A stretch of 64,000 nt of DNA from the NCBI GenBank assembly GCA_035550215.1, contig DASZPM010000006.1, positions 124,001 through 188,000 on the forward strand, in the 5' to 3' direction. This DNA is from JABDFW01 sp035550215 (GTDB lineage Bacteria; Bacteroidota; Bacteroidia; Chitinophagales; Chitinophagaceae). The notes beneath the pieces were generated by a model, which saw only the letters and a list, made by a program, of their open reading frames with translations, was not told the DNA's origin and ran no database searches. Positions 60,576-64,000 of the stretch are shown piece by piece. A program made the position numbers and the translations under genes. Position 1 is the first letter of the stretch, and the number at the start of each line of letters is the position of its first letter.

Positions 60576-62300
60576 CTATACCTCGCCTTTTTTCAACTGC
60601 TCTATTGCATAATTAGCTGCCCTTGCCGTTAACGCCATAAACGTTAAAGACGGGTTTTGTGTGCTGGTACTGTGCATACTGCTTCCATCGGTAACAAATA
60701 CATTTTTGCAGGCATGCAATTGGTTCCAGCCATTCAGCATAGACGTCTTGGGGTCTTTACCCATGCGTATCCCGCCCACTTCGTGAATGTCCAGCCCGGG
60801 TGCCTGTTTGCTGTCGTTCTGGCTTATATTCTTGCAGCCTGCCTTATCCAGCATTTCAGCGCCCTGTGTTAAAAAGTCTTTCATCAGTTTTACATCGTTG
60901 TCGTCATAGTCAACCGATGTTATAAGCTGCGGAATACCCCAATCGTCTGTTTTATCTTTACTCAGTCTTACATGGTTGGTGGCTTTTGGCACTGTTTCGC
61001 CCTGCATCATCATAGATACATACCAATCCCCTGCTTCATCAATCGTATCCTTAAATGATGCGCCTATTTGTTCATCACCTTCTTTAGGCGTAGCCCTGCT
61101 GCGGAATACGCTGTAAAAAGTCATATATCCGCGCAGAAAATCAGTTTCCTGTTTATACACGTTCCTGAAATTTGGCATCATTGGCTGTGTTGGCCTTCTG
61201 CCATAATAATATTTATCGGGCGGCCCGTCGTAAGACGCAAACAGGGTACCGCGGTAATTATGAAATGCTATGTATTTACCCAAAACGTCATAATCGTTGC
61301 CCAACCCGTTGGGAAAGCGTTTTGAAGTTGAGTTAAGTAATATAAGGTTTGAATTTAAACAGGCGGCATTTACGAAAATAACCCGGGCAAAAAAGTCTGT
61401 TGATTGCTTTGTTTCTGCGTCTATTATCTTAACTCCCGTTGCCCTGCCTTTTTGTTCATCATAAATGATGGAATGTACCACCGAGTTGGGCCTTATAGTA
61501 AGGTTACCGGTTTTTGCCGCCCACGGCAGGGTAGATGCATTGGAACTAAAATATCCTCCAAATGGGCAGCCGCGCTCACACAGGCTTCTTGCCTGGCATT
61601 GGTTGCGCCCCTGCTGTATATGTATTTCTTTTGGTTTGGTTAAGTGCGCGCAACGGCCTTGTACTACATAACGGTTTTTAAAACCGGCCATTATTTTTTG
61701 CTGTACCTCTTTTTCGGGGCAGTTCATTTCCCATGCGGGAAGAAACTCTCCATCGGGCAGCGTCTCCACTCCATCCCTGTTACCGCTTATGCCTGCAAAA
61801 AGTTCAACATGGCTGTACCATGGTGCAATATCTTCATACCGTATGGGCCAGTCTCCAAAACCGTCCCTGGCAGGGCCCTCAAAATCGAATTTGCTCCAAC
61901 GCTGTGTTTGCCGTGCCCATAGCAACGATTTACCGCCCACCTGGTAACCGCGTATCCAGTCAAAAGGCTTTTCCTGTATGTAGGGATGTTCAGTATCCTT
62001 AACAAAAAAATGCTGGGAAGATTCACCAAAAGCATAACACCGGCTGACTACCGGGTTTTTTTGGGTTACTTCCAAAGGCATCTCTCCCCTGTGGGCAAAT
62101 TCCCACGGATTTTTGGTGGCAGTGGGGTAATCTTTCAGGTGCACAACGTTTCTGCCCCGTTCCACCACGAGCGTTTTCAGGCCATGCTCACATAGTTCTT
62201 TGGCAGCCCAGCCGCCGCTAATACCTGAACCGATGACGATTGCATCGTAGGTGTTTTGTGCGACACCCCCTGAATTGATATGTAATGTATCTCCTGGCAT
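60576..62300 (-). CDS. GMC-family oxidoreductase, paralog 2
   Basis: 574 residues from ATG 62300 (MPGDTLHINSGGVAQNTYDA); the upstream frame extension of 64 codons lacks family sequence. The same FAD motif (VIGSGISGGWAAKELCEHG), catalytic His506 (DIHEVGGIRMG) and Asn549 (TQNPSLTFMA), and the Cys triplet CQARSLCERGC are present. Very similar to paralogs 1 and 3, so a tandem expansion. Same presumed activity with a different substrate range. No own signal peptide. Confidence 0.93.
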   Translation of the reverse strand: MPGDTLHINSGGVAQNTYDAIVIGSGISGGWAAKELCEHGLKTLVVERGRNVVHLKDYPTATKNPWEFAHRGEMPLEVTQKNPVVSRCYAFGESSQHFFVKDTEHPYIQEKPFDWIRGYQVGGKSLLWARQTQRWSKFDFEGPARDGFGDWPIRYEDIAPWYSHVELFAGISGNRDGVETLPDGEFLPAWEMNCPEKEVQQKIMAGFKNRYVVQGRCAHLTKPKEIHIQQGRNQCQARSLCERGCPFGGYFSSNASTLPWAAKTGNLTIRPNSVVHSIIYDEQKGRATGVKIIDAETKQSTDFFARVIFVNAACLNSNLILLNSTSKRFPNGLGNDYDVLGKYIAFHNYRGTLFASYDGPPDKYYYGRRPTQPMMPNFRNVYKQETDFLRGYMTFYSVFRSRATPKEGDEQIGASFKDTIDEAGDWYVSMMMQGETVPKATNHVRLSKDKTDDWGIPQLITSVDYDDNDVKLMKDFLTQGAEMLDKAGCKNISQNDSKQAPGLDIHEVGGIRMGKDPKTSMLNGWNQLHACKNVFVTDGSSMHSTSTQNPSLTFMALTARAANYAIEQLKKGEV

Positions 62301-62356
62301 CCTATGGTTTTTTATACGTGATTTCTTGAAATGGTTCCAGTGATTTTGCCCGCATA

Positions 62357-64000
62357 TTATACATTTCCTTTCTTCAATTCCTCCACGGCATGGTTTGCTG
62401 CTCTTGCTGTTAATGCCATGTACAGAATGGATGGGCTTTGATTGGCAGTACTTGCCATACAGGCCCCGTCTGTTACGAATACATTCTGGCATTGGTGCAT
62501 TTGATTCCAGCCATTAAGCAGGGATGTTTTCGGGTCTTTACCCATCCGGCAGCCGCCCATTTCATGTATATCCCGGCCGGGCGCCCAATGGTTGTCAATA
62601 GTGTAAATATCCTTCACGCCTGCAGCGTCCAGCATAGCCTGCCCCTCTGTTAAAAAATCGTTCAGCATTTTTTCATCGTTATCATCATACCCAACATTCA
62701 TGGTAAGCAGGGGTATGCCCCACTGGTCTTTCTTGTCCTTGCTTAAATATACGCTGTTACTTTCTTTTGGTATAGTTTCGCCCTGCATATACATATAAGC
62801 GCCCCACTCGCCTGCTTCACTCATGGCATCCTTAAACCCGGCGCCTATTTGTTCTTCGGAGTTTCGTATACCCCTGTCGCGGTTAATGTCAATAAAAGCC
62901 ATATAACCACCTACAAAATCCATCTCGTGTTTCTTTATGTTCCTGAAATTCGCCATCATGCTTTCAGATGGCCGCCTGCCGTAATAATATGTGTCAAGAA
63001 AGCCCTCAATACGGCCGCCCACTGCGCCGCGGTAATTTTGAAAGCAAACATATTTGCCAAGTAATCCGTTATCATTACCCAGGCCGTCGGGAAAACGCGC
63101 TGATGTTGAGTTGAGCAGTATTAAATTGCTGTTTAGCGCAGATGCATTAGAAAAAATAATACGGGCAAAATAATCTGTTTGCTGTTTTGTATTTGTGTCA
63201 ATTACCCGTACGCCTGTCGCCCTTCCTTTCTTTTCATCATAAATGATGGAATGCACCACTGAAAACGGCCTCACAGTGAGGTTGCCCGTTTTGGCTGCCC
63301 AGGGCAAGGTAGAGGAATTGGAGCTGAAATACCCGCCAAACGGGCAGCCCCGCATACACATATCCCTTGCCTGGCAACGGCTGCGGCCCTGCTGCAAATG
63401 AATATCTTTGGGCTGCGAGAGGTGTGCCCAGCGGCCCTGTATCATGTACCGGTCGGGGTATTTGGCGCTAATCCTTTTCTTTACTTCTTTTTCTACACAG
63501 TTAAATTCAAAGGCAGGCAGGTAATTACCATCGGGCATTGCTTCAAGGCCATCTTTATTACCGCAGATACCCGCAAACTCTTCCACGTGGCTGTACCACG
63601 GCGCAACATCTTCATAGCCAATCGGCCATTCAATGCCGTAGCCATACCTTGCCGGGTTTATAAATTCATAAGGGCTCCATCTAGGGCAGGCACGGCCCCA
63701 TATAAGCGATTTACCGCCTACCTGGTAACCGCGTATCCACTCAAAAGGTTTTTCCTGCACGTAGGGGTGGTCTGCGTCCTTTATAAAAAAATGCTCTGTG
63801 CTTTCGTCGTAGCCCGCAGCTTGTGAAATAAGCGGGTTAGCTTCAGCATCTTCAGCCGTAATACGTCCACGGTGTTTAAATTCCCAGGGCGCCATCGTAG
63901 CAGTGGGGTAGTCTTTTAAATGCTTTACATCCCTGCCGCGTTCTAATACCAGTGTTTTCAGGCCGTGTTCACACAACTCTTTTGCTGCCCATCCGCCGCT
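62357..64000 (-). CDS. GMC-family oxidoreductase, paralog 3, catalytic Asn replaced (cut by edge)
   Basis: 547 codons are visible; the N-terminus lies beyond base 64000 (the first visible residues are SGGWAAKELCEHG, inside the FAD motif). The Cys set is CQARDMCMRGC. Catalytic His (DIHEMGGCRMG) is kept, but the position of the conserved Asn is Ser (NQSPSILYMA), codon AGC at 62437-62435. The gene is otherwise intact. It may have changed chemistry or lost activity. Probably first or among the first genes of the operon; more may lie to the right. Confidence 0.92.
   Translation of the reverse strand, partial: SGGWAAKELCEHGLKTLVLERGRDVKHLKDYPTATMAPWEFKHRGRITAEDAEANPLISQAAGYDESTEHFFIKDADHPYVQEKPFEWIRGYQVGGKSLIWGRACPRWSPYEFINPARYGYGIEWPIGYEDVAPWYSHVEEFAGICGNKDGLEAMPDGNYLPAFEFNCVEKEVKKRISAKYPDRYMIQGRWAHLSQPKDIHLQQGRSRCQARDMCMRGCPFGGYFSSNSSTLPWAAKTGNLTVRPFSVVHSIIYDEKKGRATGVRVIDTNTKQQTDYFARIIFSNASALNSNLILLNSTSARFPDGLGNDNGLLGKYVCFQNYRGAVGGRIEGFLDTYYYGRRPSESMMANFRNIKKHEMDFVGGYMAFIDINRDRGIRNSEEQIGAGFKDAMSEAGEWGAYMYMQGETIPKESNSVYLSKDKKDQWGIPLLTMNVGYDDNDEKMLNDFLTEGQAMLDAAGVKDIYTIDNHWAPGRDIHEMGGCRMGKDPKTSLLNGWNQMHQCQNVFVTDGACMASTANQSPSILYMALTARAANHAVEELKKGNV

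Overview
The window reads as a chromosomal segment of a member of the Bacteroidota, most likely a Chitinophagaceae-like soil or plant-associated bacterium. This rests on family content and is an inference. It carries a GldA gliding-motility ATPase, a protein with a type IX secretion C-terminal (CHU_C) domain, two giant outer-membrane barrels with an N-terminal carboxypeptidase-regulatory-like domain, three ECF sigma factors, Tat-signal sugar enzymes, and Bacteroidota-style -7 boxes (TAnnTTTG). I found no tRNA, rRNA, CRISPR array, insertion sequence or complete prophage.

Layout. 1-8.3 kb: the start of leuA (running off the left edge) with a hairpin leader, a helical hypothetical protein, a FUSC-type membrane protein, a glycerol pair (glpD, glpF), and an orphan phage terminase-small-subunit-like gene bounded by low-complexity repeats. 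8.3-20.8 kb: two paralogous outer-membrane barrels. Between them lie an ECF sigma / membrane-anchored partner / DUF4097-like operon, a DinB protein, and an ECF42-type sigma factor with its DGPF/YCII partner plus GyrI-like and RibD/DHFR-like genes. 20.8-29.7 kb: sugar-related genes, namely a DUF1080 lipoprotein, a VOC protein, an N-acetylhexosamine-kinase-like protein, an Lnt-like acyltransferase, a membrane-bound AraC regulator, a GH109-like oxidoreductase, and an MFS symporter with a small two-helix partner. 29.7-38.4 kb: GldA, a second sigma/anti-sigma pair whose anti-sigma-like protein has a barrel-like tail, a YD-like lipoprotein, DUF2461, a secreted esterase, a LamG/CHU_C surface protein and an MmcQ/YjbR protein.

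38.4-48.4 kb is a glycan-degradation island on the minus strand: GH29 fucosidase, GH5, GH27, GH9 and GH2, without SusC/SusD genes in view. The GH2-GH9-GH27 genes look like one transcript ended by a hairpin near 42.84 kb. This set would suit a fucosylated, galactosylated hemicellulose such as xyloglucan or galactoglucomannan (inference). 48.5-57.1 kb holds a TauE transporter, an M28 carboxypeptidase, a phytase-like esterase, SRPBCC and NTF2-like proteins, a ComEA-like protein, an MBL hydrolase and pdxH.

57.1-64 kb is the most striking block: three tandem GMC oxidoreductase paralogs, a Tat/lipobox gluconate-2-dehydrogenase-subunit-3-like protein and a Tat-exported TIM-barrel enzyme, closed by a strong terminator. 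With the DUF1080 and Gfo/Idh proteins upstream, it looks like a periplasmic 3-keto-glycoside pathway. The third GMC paralog has Ser where the other two have the conserved catalytic Asn.
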